Counted from the stretch's first letter, positions 27,126-37,588 are shown. The stretch is DNA of 64,000 bases from Acuticoccus yangtzensis (GCF_001927245.1 NZ_MJUX01000011.1:61519-125518); one strand, 5' to 3'. Program-made: numbers and translations. Notes: a model not told the origin generated them from the letters alone.

Positions 27126-28442
27126 TTGTTTGAAGACCTTACCCTTCCGATCGCAGCTTTCGGAGTGGTCCTCGCATTCATCGTGCTCGCGATCGTGACC
27201 ACGGCGCTGTCGAAGAGGCCGCGGCGCGAGGTGGTGGATGCGGCCACGGTGCAGGCCGAGAAGGACGTGATGCGCGCCAACCACGCGGTGGAGGTGGCGG
27301 CGTTGGAGAGGCGGCTCGCGGCGGCCCAGGGGCGCGGCCTTGAAGGCGGCGACACGGCGCTGAAGATCGCCGAGGCCAAGAAGGAGGCGGACGGTCTGCG
27401 GCGTGAGATGGAGCGGCTGAAGCAGGACGCGCTGACGCAGCAGAACGCCCTGAAGACGCTGACCGAGGAGCGTGACGCTCTGGCCCGCAAGGCCGCGGCG
27501 GCGAGTGACAAGGCGGCCGAGCGTGAGCGGGCGCTCTCCGCGCGCGAGGCTGAGCACGAGGCCGCCCTCGCCGCGCTGCGGGCCGAGCGTGACAAGGCGC
27601 AGGCCGAAGCGCGCGAGCGGGCCGAGACGATCAAGGCGCTGCGCGAGGAGGTGGCGACGGTGTCCAACCGCCTGGTGCGGCCGGACGGTCCTGCGACGGA
27701 GGCGCCCAAGCCGACGAGTGCGGGCGAGATGGCCGCGGCTGTGGCCGCCAAGGGCGTGGCCGAGCGCGAGGCGAAGGGGCTGCGCGAAGAACGCAACCAG
27801 CTTCGCGCGCGCATCGAGGCGGCCGAGGAGCAGACCCGCACCGCCAACGCCGAATTGTCGCGCCTGTCCTACGAGATGGAGCAGTTGCGGTCGGCCGCCA
27901 CGGCGCATGAGCGGCGCGAAAGCGAGGCGCGGGCGAAGGTGGAGCAGCGTGAGGCGATGCTGGAGCTTCGCCAGCAGCGCATCTACGAGTTGGAAGGCCA
28001 GGTGCGCACGCTGAACGGCGAGTTGCGGGAGGCGTCCGGCGGCAAGGGCACGGCGATGTCGGCTCTGGAATCGCGGCTCGATGTCGTGACCACGGAGAAG
28101 GCCGCGCTGTTGGCCGAACTGGAAGCGATGCGGCAGACGATGGCGGCCTCCGCGGAAGGGTCCGACGAGGGTGCCGCTGCGGCCGCGCTGGCGGAGAAGG
28201 ACGAGGCGTTGAAGGCGCAGCTCGACGCGCTGAAGGCCGAGAACGAAACGTTGCGGGCGGCGTCGCAGGACGCGGCCGCGCTCAGCGAGGCGGAGGTGGC
28301 GGCGCTGCGCCGCGAGCTTCACGACCTGGCGCAAAAGTTCATCGACATGTCGGCACCGCCGGAAGCTACAAAGTCTCCGGAGGAGATGACGCTCGCCGAG
28401 CGGATCCGCGCCTTCAAGGCGGCCCGCGCGGCCGCAAGCTGA
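27126..28442 (+). CDS. Membrane-anchored long coiled-coil protein, unknown
   Basis: 438-residue protein, family not recognised. One N-terminal membrane helix (about residues 9-29, PIAAFGVVLAFIVLAIVTTA) is followed by a basic KRPRREVV stop-transfer segment and about 390 residues of Ala/Glu/Arg/Lys-rich coiled coil with few breaks, ending AERIRAFKAARAAAS. It would sit on the inner membrane with the coiled coil in the cytoplasm, reminiscent of RmuC-like or polar scaffold proteins, though no nuclease motif is seen. TTG 27126 is preferred since AAGGTGG lies five bases upstream; GTG 27117 is the alternative. Confidence 0.7.
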   Translation: MFEDLTLPIAAFGVVLAFIVLAIVTTALSKRPRREVVDAATVQAEKDVMRANHAVEVAALERRLAAAQGRGLEGGDTALKIAEAKKEADGLRREMERLKQDALTQQNALKTLTEERDALARKAAAASDKAAERERALSAREAEHEAALAALRAERDKAQAEARERAETIKALREEVATVSNRLVRPDGPATEAPKPTSAGEMAAAVAAKGVAEREAKGLREERNQLRARIEAAEEQTRTANAELSRLSYEMEQLRSAATAHERRESEARAKVEQREAMLELRQQRIYELEGQVRTLNGELREASGGKGTAMSALESRLDVVTTEKAALLAELEAMRQTMAASAEGSDEGAAAAALAEKDEALKAQLDALKAENETLRAASQDAAALSEAEVAALRRELHDLAQKFIDMSAPPEATKSPEEMTLAERIRAFKAARAAAS

Positions 28443-28636
28443 GCGGACCGCCGGCGGCGGCGCCCCCGCGCGGAGCGCTTCCCTGTTGATAAGTCCGCGC
28501 GCCGAAGGCACGGCGCGGCGGTCGACGCGGCGGCTGATCGCGCCGCGTCCCGAGGGGCCGCTCGCGGCGCATTCCCCTGCCCGGCGCGCGCCATCGCTCG
28601 CCGATGCGCCTGAAATTCCAGTGTTTTGGCGGGAGA

Positions 28637-28713
28637 TGGTGGGCGGTGACGGATTCGAACCGCCGACCTACTGGGTGTAAACCAGCCGCTCTAACCAGCT
28701 GAGCTAACCGCCC
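28637..28713 (-). tRNA. tRNA-Val (anticodon UAC)
   Basis: A complete 77-base cloverleaf is seen on the minus strand: acceptor GGGCGGT paired with ACCGCCC, D-arm TAGCTCAGCTGGTTAGAGC, anticodon loop TTTACAC giving UAC, T-arm with GGTTCGAATCC, and an encoded CCA end. Confidence 0.95.
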
Positions 28714-28769
28714 CTGAAGGGTTGAATAGCGCGGCGCTTTCGATCTGGAAAGGTCGGGAAGAAAGTCGC

Positions 28770-28798
28770 TTGACACAACCGGCCGGGGGCCGTAATTC
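28770..28798 (+). promoter_or_regulatory. Putative sigma-70 promoter of tRNA-Asp
   Basis: A perfect TTGACA (-35) at 28770 is followed after 17 bases by TAATTC at the -10 position, a weak match. It ends 43 bases before the tRNA-Asp gene. Confidence 0.5.
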
Positions 28799-28841
28799 CC
28801 CTCTCCACGGGCCGACGGTCACCACCGCGGCCCACCCGGTT

Positions 28842-28918
<77 letters not shown>

Positions 28919-29071
28919 TGGCACCCCGCCAGTCTAGAACCTCCCCCACGATCCGATCCTTCCTCGAAGATCCTCTCGGTCCGATAGTCACCGTGACGAC
29001 GAGTGTTGCGCGCTTCACCGCATCGTGCATCATTTCGAGCGGCGTCCATTTCGACGCACCGGCTTTCGCGC

Positions 29072-29509
29072 ATGGATCAGATCGAAATGACTTCAGCGTC
29101 CCGCCCTTTTTCGGGCCTTGCCCGCGCCGTTCTGTTCGCCGCGGCCGCCCTCGCCGCATCCGGCGCCTTCACAGCGGCCCACGCCGTCGACGTGACGACC
29201 TCGGCCGGCAAGGCGGTCATGGTCGCAAACTTCCACGGCTGGACGTCGCAGTGCCGCACCCGGCCGATCGAGGTGGCGATCACGCGCCAGCCGAAGAACG
29301 GCACCGTCAGCATCACCAAGTCGACGGCGACGATCGAGCGAGCGTTCCGGGGCAATGCCGGCACCTGCGCCGGCACGACGGTGGGAAGCCAGCGCGTCGT
29401 CTACACGCCGAAGGCCGGGTTTCGCGGCAGCGACGCCTTCAGCCTGTCCACCGGCAATCCGGGGCAGGTGCGCAAGGTGGGGCACCGCTTCAACATCACC
29501 GTGCGCTGA
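29072..29509 (+). CDS. Small exported Ig/cadherin-like domain protein
   Basis: 145-residue protein with an N-terminal export signal (AVLFAAAALAASGAFTAAHA, cleavage near AHA-VDV). The mature 105 residues form one beta-sandwich-like domain with YTPKAGFRGSDAFSLSTGNP, close to bacterial Ig-like/cadherin-like repeats, and two Cys (QCRT and GTCAGT) that could form a disulfide. The function is not known. ATG 29072 and ATG 29087 are both possible starts with weak ribosome-binding sites. Confidence 0.7.
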   Translation: MDQIEMTSASRPFSGLARAVLFAAAALAASGAFTAAHAVDVTTSAGKAVMVANFHGWTSQCRTRPIEVAITRQPKNGTVSITKSTATIERAFRGNAGTCAGTTVGSQRVVYTPKAGFRGSDAFSLSTGNPGQVRKVGHRFNITVR

Positions 29510-29696
29510 GCCTCCGTTCCGGTCTTTGCCTGCGTCACCATGACGTTGGCGGTGTGTCCAACCCCGATGATCGACGCGCAAATGAGCGCGGAGAGTTGCG
29601 GCGCTGCGCGGTTTGAGTCATTCCAAGGACCGCCATACATGGAATGAGGCGGCTGGGCGGCATCTGCGCGCCCGGCTCTGCCGCGAAGGGGTACGG

Positions 29697-30062
29697 ATGG
29701 AAGACCTCCTCACCAGCTATCTCCCGGTCATCATCTTTGCCGGGATCGCCTGCGTCATCGGACTTGCGCTGCTCGTGGTGCCGTTCATCGTCGCCTACAA
29801 GTCGCCCGATCGCGAGAAGCTGTCCGCCTACGAGTGCGGCTTCAATGCGTTCGACGATGCGCGCATGAAGTTCGACGTGCGCTTCTACCTGGTTGCGATC
29901 CTGTTCATTATCTTCGACCTGGAAGTCGCTTTCCTGTTCCCCTGGGTGTTGTCGTTCGACCACATCGGCTGGTTCGGGTTCGGCTCGGTGATGGTGTTCC
30001 TCACCATCCTCACCATCGGCTTCGTGTATGAGTGGAAAAAGGGAGCCCTCGAATGGAATTGA
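29697..30062 (+). CDS. nuoA: NADH-quinone oxidoreductase subunit A
   Basis: 121-residue membrane subunit of respiratory complex I. It has three membrane helices and the conserved loop [20 protein letters not shown], whose Cys lies near the quinone site, followed by [23 protein letters not shown] 29697 is the family start and has GAAGGGG upstream. It is the first gene of the operon and overlaps nuoB by 10 bases. Confidence 0.97.
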   Translation: MEDLLTSYLPVIIFAGIACVIGLALLVVPFIVAYKSPDREKLSAYECGFNAFDDARMKFDVRFYLVAILFIIFDLEVAFLFPWVLSFDHIGWFGFGSVMVFLTILTIGFVYEWKKGALEWN

Positions 30063-30610
30063 CGCAGGACAAGCCGCTCCTGGCGACATCGGCGATGGGC
30101 GGGGCCAACCAGCCGGACGACGCCTTCTTCCGCAACGTGTCGGACGAGCTGGCCGACAAAGGCTTCGTCGTCACCTCGACCGAGGCGCTGATCCAGTGGG
30201 CGCGCACCGGCTCCTTGATGTGGATGACCTTCGGCCTCGCCTGCTGCGCGGTCGAGATGATGCAGATGTCGATGCCGCGTTACGACGTGGAGCGGTTCGG
30301 CGTCGCCCCGCGCGCCTCGCCCCGCCAGTCGGACGTGATGATCGTCGCCGGCACGCTGACGAACAAGATGGCGCCGGCCCTGCGCAAGGTCTATGACCAG
30401 ATGCCGGAGCCGCGCTACGTCATCTCCATGGGCTCGTGCGCCAACGGCGGCGGCTACTACCATTATTCCTATTCCGTGGTGCGCGGCTGCGACCGTGTGG
30501 TTCCGGTGGACGTCTATGTTCCCGGCTGCCCGCCGACCGCCGAGGCGCTGCTCTACGGTATCCTCCTGTTGCAGCGGAAGATCCGCCGCACCGGCACCAT
30601 CGAACGCTGA
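30053..30610 (+). CDS. nuoB: NADH-quinone oxidoreductase subunit B
   Basis: 185-residue peripheral subunit of complex I that holds cluster N2 beside the quinone site. The N2 ligands are visible in [18 protein letters not shown], in [20 protein letters not shown] and in [17 protein letters not shown] 30053 has GGGAG seven bases upstream and overlaps the end of nuoA; GTG 30032 would add seven residues. Confidence 0.97.
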   Translation: MELTQDKPLLATSAMGGANQPDDAFFRNVSDELADKGFVVTSTEALIQWARTGSLMWMTFGLACCAVEMMQMSMPRYDVERFGVAPRASPRQSDVMIVAGTLTNKMAPALRKVYDQMPEPRYVISMGSCANGGGYYHYSYSVVRGCDRVVPVDVYVPGCPPTAEALLYGILLLQRKIRRTGTIER

Positions 30611-30630
30611 TTGCGCGGAGCACGCCCGTC

Positions 30631-31251
30631 ATGGCCTTCCAACCCGACATCGGCGCCCTCGACGACCTCGCCGAGATGGTCCGCAACTTCTCGCCCGTCG
30701 GCGTGATCGACAGCGTGATCGCCTACGAGCAGCTCACGATGACCGTCACCCGTGAGGCGATCGTCGACATCGTGCGCTTCCTGCGGGACGATCCGCGTGC
30801 GGCCTTCGTCAACCTCGTCGACATCTGCGGTGTGGACTGGCCGGCGCGGCCGGAGCGGTTCGAGGTGGTCTACCACTTCCTCTCGCCGGTTCAGAACCAG
30901 CGCATCCGCCTGAAGGTGACGACCGACGAGCGCACGCCCGTCCCCTCCCTCTCCGGCCTCTTCCCGGCGGCGGACTGGTACGAGCGCGAGGCCTACGACC
31001 TCTACGGCATCCTCTTCACCGACCACCCGGACCTGCGCCGCCTTCTGACCGACTACGGCTTCGACGGGCATCCGCTGCGCAAAGACTTCCCGCTGACCGG
31101 CTTCGTCGAGGTGCGCTACGACGACGAGGCCAAGCGCGTCGTCTACGAACCCGTCAGGCTCGCCCAGCAGTTCCGCGACTTCGACTTCCTGTCGCCGTGG
31201 GAAGGCACCGAGTACGAGCTGCCCGGCGACGAAAAGGCAAAGGTGAACTGA
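30631..31251 (+). CDS. nuoC: NADH-quinone oxidoreductase subunit C
   Basis: 206-residue peripheral 30-kDa subunit of complex I. Signature regions are [40 protein letters not shown] (the 30-kDa subunit signature) and [20 protein letters not shown]. The stop codon overlaps the next ATG by one base, coupling it to the inserted gfa gene rather than to nuoD. Confidence 0.97.
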   Translation: MAFQPDIGALDDLAEMVRNFSPVGVIDSVIAYEQLTMTVTREAIVDIVRFLRDDPRAAFVNLVDICGVDWPARPERFEVVYHFLSPVQNQRIRLKVTTDERTPVPSLSGLFPAADWYEREAYDLYGILFTDHPDLRRLLTDYGFDGHPLRKDFPLTGFVEVRYDDEAKRVVYEPVRLAQQFRDFDFLSPWEGTEYELPGDEKAKVN

Positions 31252-31658
31252 TGGCCCGCACGGGACGCTGCCTTTGCGGCGGCATCGAAGTCACCGCCGA
31301 GCTGAAGGCCGAGGACATGGGCGCGTGCCACTGCACCATGTGCCGCAAGTGGTCGGGCGGGCCGTTCATGGAGGTGGAGACCGGCGCGCTGACCTTCACC
31401 AAGGGCGAGCCGACGGTCTACGCCTCCTCGGAGTGGGCGGAGCGGCTGTTCTGCCCGACCTGCGGCACGCATATCTGCTACCGCACCAAGGACGGCGCCT
31501 TCCACGCCACCAACGCCGCGCTGTTCGACGAGGCTCCCACCGGCACCCTGGCGATGGAAGTCTTCATCGACCAGAAGCCGGACTCCTACGCCTTCGCCGG
31601 CGAGCGCAAGACGATGACGGCGGCCGAGGTCATGGCCGCTTTCGCGGGGAACGGCTGA
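31251..31658 (+). CDS. GFA-family (CENP-V/GFA domain) zinc protein inside the nuo operon
   Basis: 135-residue Zn-binding protein of the glutathione-dependent formaldehyde-activating enzyme-like family. The Cys ligands are in RCLCGGIEVTAE, GACHCTMCRKWSGGPF and LFCPTCGTHICYRT. The substrate is not predictable; most family members do not act on S-hydroxymethylglutathione. It starts on the last base of the nuoC stop and is followed by nuoD after 71 bases, so it is embedded in the complex I operon. A link to complex I is not known. Confidence 0.9.
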   Translation: MARTGRCLCGGIEVTAELKAEDMGACHCTMCRKWSGGPFMEVETGALTFTKGEPTVYASSEWAERLFCPTCGTHICYRTKDGAFHATNAALFDEAPTGTLAMEVFIDQKPDSYAFAGERKTMTAAEVMAAFAGNG

Positions 31659-31729
31659 CATGACGTCCGTTATCCGCCTCAACTCGAACGCTGCCGCGCC
31701 GCGCGCGGTGTCCGCAGGGACCGCATAAG

Positions 31730-32914
31730 ATGGCCGAGCAATCCGTTCGCAATTTCAACATCAACTTCGGCCCGCAGCACCCGGCCGCGCACGGCGTTCT
31801 GCGCCTCGTGCTGGAGCTCGACGGTGAGATCGTCACCCGTGTCGACCCACATATCGGCCTCCTCCACCGCGGCACCGAGAAGCTGATCGAGCACAAGACC
31901 TACCTCCAGGCGACGCCGTACTTCGACCGTCTGGACTACGTCGCGCCGATGAACCAGGAGCACGCCTTCGTGCTCGCCGCCGAGAAGCTGCTCGGCGTCG
32001 AGGTGCCGAAGCGCGCCCAGCTCATCCGCGTCCTGTTCTGCGAGATCGGCCGCATCCTGTCGCATCTCCTCAACGTCACCACGCAGGCGATGGACGTCGG
32101 CGCCCTCACCCCGCCGCTGTGGGGCTTCGAGGAGCGCGAGAAGCTGATGATGTTCTATGAGCGCGCCTGCGGGGCGCGTCTCCACGCCAACTATTTCCGC
32201 GTCGGCGGCGTCCACCAGGACCTTCCGCCTGCGTTGATCGACGACATCGAAGCCTTCTGCGACCCGTTCCTGAAGGTGGTGGACGATCTCGACCGGCTGA
32301 TCACCGGCAACCGCATCTTCCGCCAGCGCAACGCCGACATCGGCGTCGTGACGCTCGAGGAGTGCTGGGCCTGGGGCTTCTCGGGCGTGATGGTGCGCGG
32401 CTCGGGCGCGGCGTGGGACCTGCGCAAATCGCAGCCCTACGAGTGCTACGAGGAGATGGAATTCGACATCCCCATCGGCAAGAACGGGGACTGCTTCGAC
32501 CGTTATCTCATCCGCATGGAAGAGATGCGCCAGTCGGTCCGGATCATGCGCCAGGCGATCGACAAGCTGCGCGTCACCACGGGCCCGCACATGACGACCG
32601 ACGGTAAGGTGGCGACACCCCCGCGGCGCGAGATGAAGCGCTCGATGGAAGCGCTCATCCACCACTTCAAGCTCTACACCGAGGGCTTCCACGTTCCGGA
32701 GGGCGAGATCTACGCCGCCGTCGAGGCGCCGAAGGGCGAGTTCGGCGTCTACCTGGTCTCGGACGGCACCAACAAACCCTACCGCTGCAAGATCAAGGCC
32801 CCCGGCTTTGCCCACCTGCAGGCGATGGACACCATGTGCGAAGGGCACATGCTGGCCGACGTCGCCGCCATTTTGGGCTCGCTCGACATCGTGTTCGGCG
32901 AGGTGGACCGGTAA
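31730..32914 (+). CDS. nuoD: NADH-quinone oxidoreductase subunit D
   Basis: 394-residue 49-kDa subunit of complex I that forms the quinone site with NuoB. Diagnostic regions are [40 protein letters not shown], and a C-terminal [18 protein letters not shown]. The length is usual. It starts at ATG 31730 and is followed by the uma2-like gene after only three bases. Confidence 0.97.
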   Translation: MAEQSVRNFNINFGPQHPAAHGVLRLVLELDGEIVTRVDPHIGLLHRGTEKLIEHKTYLQATPYFDRLDYVAPMNQEHAFVLAAEKLLGVEVPKRAQLIRVLFCEIGRILSHLLNVTTQAMDVGALTPPLWGFEEREKLMMFYERACGARLHANYFRVGGVHQDLPPALIDDIEAFCDPFLKVVDDLDRLITGNRIFRQRNADIGVVTLEECWAWGFSGVMVRGSGAAWDLRKSQPYECYEEMEFDIPIGKNGDCFDRYLIRMEEMRQSVRIMRQAIDKLRVTTGPHMTTDGKVATPPRREMKRSMEALIHHFKLYTEGFHVPEGEIYAAVEAPKGEFGVYLVSDGTNKPYRCKIKAPGFAHLQAMDTMCEGHMLADVAAILGSLDIVFGEVDR

Positions 32915-32917
32915 GCG

Positions 32918-33481
32918 ATGCAGCAATCCGTCGACCCGTCCAAGCGCCGCCTCACCGTCGAGGAATTCCTCAGCGCCTATGAAGGCGCCGAGGGGCGTTA
33001 CGAGCTGGTCGACGGCAATGTGGTGAAGATGCCGGCGGAGACCGCGACGCACGTTCGCATCAAAACCCGGATCTTGCGCCAGCTCGACGACGCGATCCGC
33101 GCCGGCGGCCTGCCGGTTGAGGCCTTCGCCGACGGGATCAGCCTGCGCGTCGGCCCTCGCAGCCTGCGCGAGCCTGATGCGACGGTCGGCGCGGACATGG
33201 CCGTCGACGGCGACGACATGATCCTCGAGCGGCCGTTGATCGCCGTCGAGGTGGTGTCGCCCTCCTCCGGGCGGACCGACAAGGTCACCAAGGCGGTCGA
33301 GTATTTCCGGGTCTCCACCCTCGTGCACTATCTCGTCGTCGACCCTGCGACGCGGGTGATGACCCATCACCACCGCAGCGGCGACGACATCACCTTGACC
33401 GAACATACCGGCGGCACCGTCACCCTCGACCCGCCGGGGATCATCGTCGACATCGACGCCCTGTGGCAGGTGATCCGGTGA
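32918..33481 (+). CDS. Uma2-family (DUF820) putative nuclease inside the nuo operon
   Basis: 187-residue protein with the PD-(D/E)XK-type DUF820 fold. Visible motifs are EGAEGRYELVDGNVVKMPAE, the acidic LREPDATVGADM, PLIAVEVVSPSSGRTDKVTK (likely E...K catalytic set) and EYFRVSTLVHYLVVD. Uma2 proteins are abundant in cyanobacteria and some alphaproteobacteria and lack a firm role. The gene lies three bases after nuoD and 86 before nuoE, again interrupting complex I genes. Confidence 0.87.
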   Translation: MQQSVDPSKRRLTVEEFLSAYEGAEGRYELVDGNVVKMPAETATHVRIKTRILRQLDDAIRAGGLPVEAFADGISLRVGPRSLREPDATVGADMAVDGDDMILERPLIAVEVVSPSSGRTDKVTKAVEYFRVSTLVHYLVVDPATRVMTHHHRSGDDITLTEHTGGTVTLDPPGIIVDIDALWQVIR

Positions 33482-33567
33482 CGATGCCGCGAACCCCGTC
33501 CGGGGACTTCCATTCCCGTGTCTGCCTGCTAGGAACAGACACGCCCGCCGACTTTCGGAGCTGACCC

Positions 33568-34902
33568 ATGGCCGTAAGGCGCCTTGCCGAACAACAGCCG
33601 CCCTCGTTCGAGTTTACGCCGGAAAACCTCGCGTGGGCCGAAGCCAAGATCAAGGACTACCCCGAAGGTCGTCAGGCGAGCGCGGTCATCCCGATCCTGT
33701 GGAAGGCGCAGGAGCAGCACAACGGCTGGCTGCCCGAGCCGGCCATCCGCCTCGTCGCCGACATGCTGGACATGCCCTATATCCGCGTGTTCGAGGTCGC
33801 GACCTTCTACACCATGTTCCAGCTTCAGCCGGTCGGTACGGTGGCGCACATCAACGTGTGCGGCACGACGCCGTGCATGCTGCGCGGGTCCGAAGACCTC
33901 ATCAAGATCTGCAAGCGGCGCATCGCCGACCACCCGTTCGAGCTGTCCGAGGACGGCCGCTTCTCCTGGGAAGAGGTGGAGTGTGCGGGCGCCTGCGTGA
34001 ACGCGCCGATGGTGCAGATCGGCGCCGAGACCTTCGAGGATCTCACCAAGGAAAGCTTCAACAAGCTGCTCGACACGCTGGCCGCGGGGCTGACGCCGAC
34101 GCCGGGTCCCCAATCCGGCCGCAAGGGGTCCGAGCCCATCACCGGCCTCACCTCGTTGACCGAGGTGAAGCATCGCGAGCCCGCCCCGGCCGCCGAGGCT
34201 CCGGGCGATGCCGCACCGGACAGTGACGTCGACCCCACATCCCCCGCCGCTGCCGGCCAGAATATCGGCCGGCCCGATGGTGACAACCGCGTCGAGGTCG
34301 AGGCCACGCGGTCCGAAGGCGGCAGCGCATCGGACACGGTCGAGACGACCTCGGGCGGCGTCAGCAGCGAGGAAGCCGACCGTGCCGCCCCCGGCGGCGA
34401 GGCGGCCGAAACCCCGGTGACCGCGGCCGAGGCGGAGATCACCCCCTCGCTGGACGGCGCCCCCACCACCGTGGACGAGCCCGCCACCGGCGCCGAGCCT
34501 GCTGCCGACGCTGAGGCCGCGCCAGCCGCCGAGGCCGAGCCGGCCGCAGAGGCGGAGCCGGCCGCAGAGGCGGAGGCCGCGCCTGAAGCAGAGCCGGAGG
34601 CCCCCGCGCCCGCCATGCCGCCCGCGCCGGACCAGGCCGCCGCAGGTCGCGCGGACGAAGTCGGCGTCCGCCCCCGCGCGGTCTCCAAGGACGAGGTGGA
34701 GCCGGACCAGCTCCAGCGCATCGCCGGCGTCGGCCCGGTGATCGAGAAGACGTTGCGCGGCCTCGGGGTCTTCACCTTCGCGCAGATCGCCGAATGGACC
34801 CCGGAGAACAAGGAGTGGGTCAACGCCTACCTGTCGTTCAAGGGTCGCATCGACCGCGAACGCTGGGTCGAGCAGGCCCAGGACTTCATTGCCAAAACGT
34901 AA
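33568..34902 (+). CDS. nuoE: NADH-quinone oxidoreductase subunit E with long C-terminal extension
   Basis: 444 residues, against about 170-200 for a core NuoE. Residues 1-185 are the thioredoxin-fold 24-kDa subunit with 2Fe-2S cluster N1a ligands in [12 protein letters not shown] and [10 protein letters not shown]. Residues of about 186-375 are a low-complexity Ala/Glu/Pro linker with repeated [12 protein letters not shown] units. The last 60 residues form a compact helix-hairpin-helix-like domain, [20 protein letters not shown], then [20 protein letters not shown]. The same tail occurs in other rhizobial NuoE proteins and resembles a domain fused to other proteins; its job in complex I is not known. 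It is followed by nuoF after 60 bases. Confidence 0.95.
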   Translation: MAVRRLAEQQPPSFEFTPENLAWAEAKIKDYPEGRQASAVIPILWKAQEQHNGWLPEPAIRLVADMLDMPYIRVFEVATFYTMFQLQPVGTVAHINVCGTTPCMLRGSEDLIKICKRRIADHPFELSEDGRFSWEEVECAGACVNAPMVQIGAETFEDLTKESFNKLLDTLAAGLTPTPGPQSGRKGSEPITGLTSLTEVKHREPAPAAEAPGDAAPDSDVDPTSPAAAGQNIGRPDGDNRVEVEATRSEGGSASDTVETTSGGVSSEEADRAAPGGEAAETPVTAAEAEITPSLDGAPTTVDEPATGAEPAADAEAAPAAEAEPAAEAEPAAEAEAAPEAEPEAPAPAMPPAPDQAAAGRADEVGVRPRAVSKDEVEPDQLQRIAGVGPVIEKTLRGLGVFTFAQIAEWTPENKEWVNAYLSFKGRIDRERWVEQAQDFIAKT

Positions 34903-34962
34903 CGGCGTGACCGGCTTCGTTTCCGGGACGACCCGCCTCAAGGCCCAGTTGGAGCTTTCGTC

Positions 34963-36282
34963 ATGCTGAGCGATCAGGACCGTATCTTCACCAATCTCTA
35001 CGGTTTCGAGGACTGGACCCTCGAAGGCGCCCGCAAGCGTGGCCAATGGTCCGAGACGAAATCCTTCATCGACCAGGGCCGCGACTGGATCATAGAGCAG
35101 CTCAAGGGCTCGGGCCTGCGCGGGCGCGGCGGAGCGGGCTTCCCGTCCGGCCTCAAGATGAGCTTCATGCCCAAGCGGGCCGAGGGTGACGACAAGCCCC
35201 ACTACCTCGTCGTCAACGCCGATGAATCCGAGCCCGGCACCTGCAAGGACCGCGAGATCCTGCGCAACGACCCGCAGCTCCTCATCGAAGGCTGCCTGCT
35301 CGCCTGCCGGGCGATGGATTCGCACCACTGCTACATCTACGTGCGCGGCGAATATATCGCCGAGCGGCGCCATCTGGAGGCCGCCGTCGCGCAGGCCTAC
35401 GAGGCGAAGCTGATCGGCAAGGACAACGTCCACGGCTGGCCGTGCGACATCGCCGTCCACCACGGCGCAGGCGCCTACATCTGCGGCGAAGAGACCGCGC
35501 TGCTGGAAAGCCTGGAAGGCAAGAAGGGCATGCCGCGCCTGAAGCCGCCCTTCCCGGCCAACATGGGCCTCTACGGCGCGCCGACCACGGTCCACAACGT
35601 CGAGACCATCGCCGTGGTGCCCGAGATCCTGCGCCGCGGGGCCACCTGGTTCGCCGATCTCGGCCGCCCGAACAACACCGGCACCAAGCTCTTCTGCATC
35701 TCCGGCCACGTGGAAAACCCGTGCACCGTGGAAGAGGAGATGGGCATCACCTTCCGCGAGCTGGTGGAGAAGCACTGCGGCGGCGTGCGTGGCGGGTGGG
35801 ACAACCTCCTCGCCGTCATCCCCGGCGGATCGTCCGTGCCGCTCATCCCGCACTGGGAGTGCGACGAGCTGAACATGGACTTCGACACGCTGCGCGATAA
35901 GAAGTCCGGCCTCGGCACGGCGGCCGTCATCGTCATGGACAAGTCCACTGACATCGTGAACGCCATCACCCGCCTCTCCTACTTCTACCGCCACGAGTCG
36001 TGCGGCCAGTGCACCCCCTGCCGCGAGGGCACCGGGTGGATGTGGCGCGTGATGAAGCGCATGGTGGAAGGCAAGGCCGAGATGCGCGAGATCGACCAGC
36101 TCCTCGACGTGACGAAGCGCGTGGAAGGCCACACCATCTGTGCGCTGGGCGATGCGGCCGCGTGGCCGATCCAGGGTCTCATCCGCCATTTCCGGCCGGA
36201 GATGGAGCGCCGCATTCAGGCCTATCAGGCAACGCACGCCACCAAGACGGCGACCCACGCCCCGGCGATCGCCGCCGAATAA
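34963..36282 (+). CDS. nuoF: NADH-quinone oxidoreductase subunit F
   Basis: 439-residue 51-kDa subunit that binds FMN, NADH and cluster N3. The FMN/NADH sites are [17 protein letters not shown] and [19 protein letters not shown], and the N3 ligands are in [15 protein letters not shown] with a later GHTICALGD. Length and start ([18 protein letters not shown]) are typical. It is the last gene of this operon; a terminator follows 40 bases after the stop and nuoG is not present. Confidence 0.97.
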   Translation: MLSDQDRIFTNLYGFEDWTLEGARKRGQWSETKSFIDQGRDWIIEQLKGSGLRGRGGAGFPSGLKMSFMPKRAEGDDKPHYLVVNADESEPGTCKDREILRNDPQLLIEGCLLACRAMDSHHCYIYVRGEYIAERRHLEAAVAQAYEAKLIGKDNVHGWPCDIAVHHGAGAYICGEETALLESLEGKKGMPRLKPPFPANMGLYGAPTTVHNVETIAVVPEILRRGATWFADLGRPNNTGTKLFCISGHVENPCTVEEEMGITFRELVEKHCGGVRGGWDNLLAVIPGGSSVPLIPHWECDELNMDFDTLRDKKSGLGTAAVIVMDKSTDIVNAITRLSYFYRHESCGQCTPCREGTGWMWRVMKRMVEGKAEMREIDQLLDVTKRVEGHTICALGDAAAWPIQGLIRHFRPEMERRIQAYQATHATKTATHAPAIAAE

Positions 36283-36610
36283 TCCGCCACGGCGCACCCG
36301 CGCCGAACGGCCCTGTTCCCGCAAAACGGCGGCGCATCCCGGTGTGCCGCCGTTTTTGCGTTCCGCGCCTGCGCCACGTCCCTGCCGTGCGTGCCCCCTC
36401 CGACGCCGTCCTGTCCGCTGGCGCTGTCGGCCCGCACGGGAACCACCATCCCGCCCGCCACAGCATGGGCCGCGTCGCGGGGTGTCCGCCACAGCGGTCA
36501 CGGTCCACGCGGCCCGCACCCTATGCGCGATGCCGCCCAGGGACCTGAGCGCGCGCGCAACGGGGCGCCGCCAGTGCTATGACCAGGTCAATGAATTATG
36601 GGCGGAAACG
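36283..36610. other. Intergenic region that closes the nuo operon
   Basis: 328 bases that hold a strong terminator (36320-36360) and otherwise no gene. A nuoG gene would be expected here in most related genomes; no NuoG-like frame is present on either strand. Confidence 0.6.
36320..36360 (+). terminator. Rho-independent terminator after nuoF
   Basis: The stem ACGGCGGC/GCCGCCGT (36326-36333 with 36346-36353) is flanked by AAAA and TTTTT, giving an intrinsic terminator usable in both directions. Confidence 0.85.
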
Positions 36611-37588
36611 ATGAGTGACAACACGCAAGCGGTCCCGGTGGAGGCGCGCAGGGTCGAAACGGTCGCGGTGATCGGCACCGGGGTGATCGGCGCGAGCTGG
36701 GCGAGCAACTTCCTCGCGGCGGGGCTGACAGTGCGGGCCACCGACCCTGCGGACGGCGCCGAGAACAGGCTGCGCGCCGCCATCGCCGCGCACTGGCCGG
36801 CGCTCTGCGAAATCGGCCTGGCGGACGGCGCGGATCCCGCCCGCCTCACCTTCCACGCGACCGCCGAAGAGGCCGCCGATGGGGCCGACTTCGTGCAGGA
36901 GAACGGTCCCGAGCGGGCCGACATGAAGCGCACCCTCTTCGCCGCGCTGGACGAGGCCGCGCCCGACCACGCGATTCTGGCCACCAGCACCTCCACCATC
37001 ATGGTGAGCGAGTTTCAGGACGCCTGCGCCAAGGGGCCGGAGCGGGTGGTGCTCGGCCATCCGTTCAACCCGCCGCACCTCATCCCGCTGGTGGAGGTCG
37101 GCGGCGGCAAGGCCACCGCACCGGACGCCGTGGCGCGGGCGATCGCCTTCTACCGCGCCATCGGCAAGCACCCGATCCACCTGAAGCGTGAGGCGCGCGG
37201 CCATGTGTCCAACCGCCTGCAGATCGCGCTCTGGAAGGAGGCGTTCCACATCGTCCAATCGGGCATTGCGAGCGTCGAGGATGTGGATGCGGCGATCGCC
37301 CACGGGCCGGGCCTCCGCTGGGCGCTGCTGGGGCCGTTTCTGAACATCCATCTGTCAGGCGGGGCGGGCGGCATTCGCGGGCTGCTGGAGGGGCCGCTGG
37401 GCGCTGCGACGACCGGCATGTTCCCCGAGCTCGAAACGCCCACGGTCGACGCCGCGCTGATCGACGCGCTCGCCGCCGGGGTCGACGAGGAGCTCGCCAC
37501 CCGCGACACCGCCGCGATGATGGAGGCGCGCAACCGCCTTCTCATCCGGCTCGTGCGCGACAAGAAGGCCGCAACGGACCTGCCCTGA
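36611..37588 (+). CDS. 3-hydroxyacyl-CoA dehydrogenase family protein, carnitine-dehydrogenase-like
   Basis: 325-residue NAD-dependent dehydrogenase. The N-terminal Rossmann motif is VAVIGTGVIGASWASNFLAA; catalytic residues are in VLGHPFNPPHLIPLVEVGGG (His) with a later GHVSNRLQIALWKEAFHIVQ. The layout (one domain pair, about 320 residues, GVIGASW) is closest to L-carnitine 3-dehydrogenase and related short 3-hydroxyacyl dehydrogenases. ATG 36611 is used; the frame is open far upstream but lacks homology. It is not linked to other fatty-acid or carnitine genes here. Confidence 0.85.
   Translation: MSDNTQAVPVEARRVETVAVIGTGVIGASWASNFLAAGLTVRATDPADGAENRLRAAIAAHWPALCEIGLADGADPARLTFHATAEEAADGADFVQENGPERADMKRTLFAALDEAAPDHAILATSTSTIMVSEFQDACAKGPERVVLGHPFNPPHLIPLVEVGGGKATAPDAVARAIAFYRAIGKHPIHLKREARGHVSNRLQIALWKEAFHIVQSGIASVEDVDAAIAHGPGLRWALLGPFLNIHLSGGAGGIRGLLEGPLGAATTGMFPELETPTVDAALIDALAAGVDEELATRDTAAMMEARNRLLIRLVRDKKAATDLP

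Noticed and set aside
33529..36519. 996-codon minus-strand open frame across nuoE and nuoF
   Set aside because: It is antisense to certain complex I genes and has no recognisable domain; its Gly-rich repeats mirror the NuoE linker.
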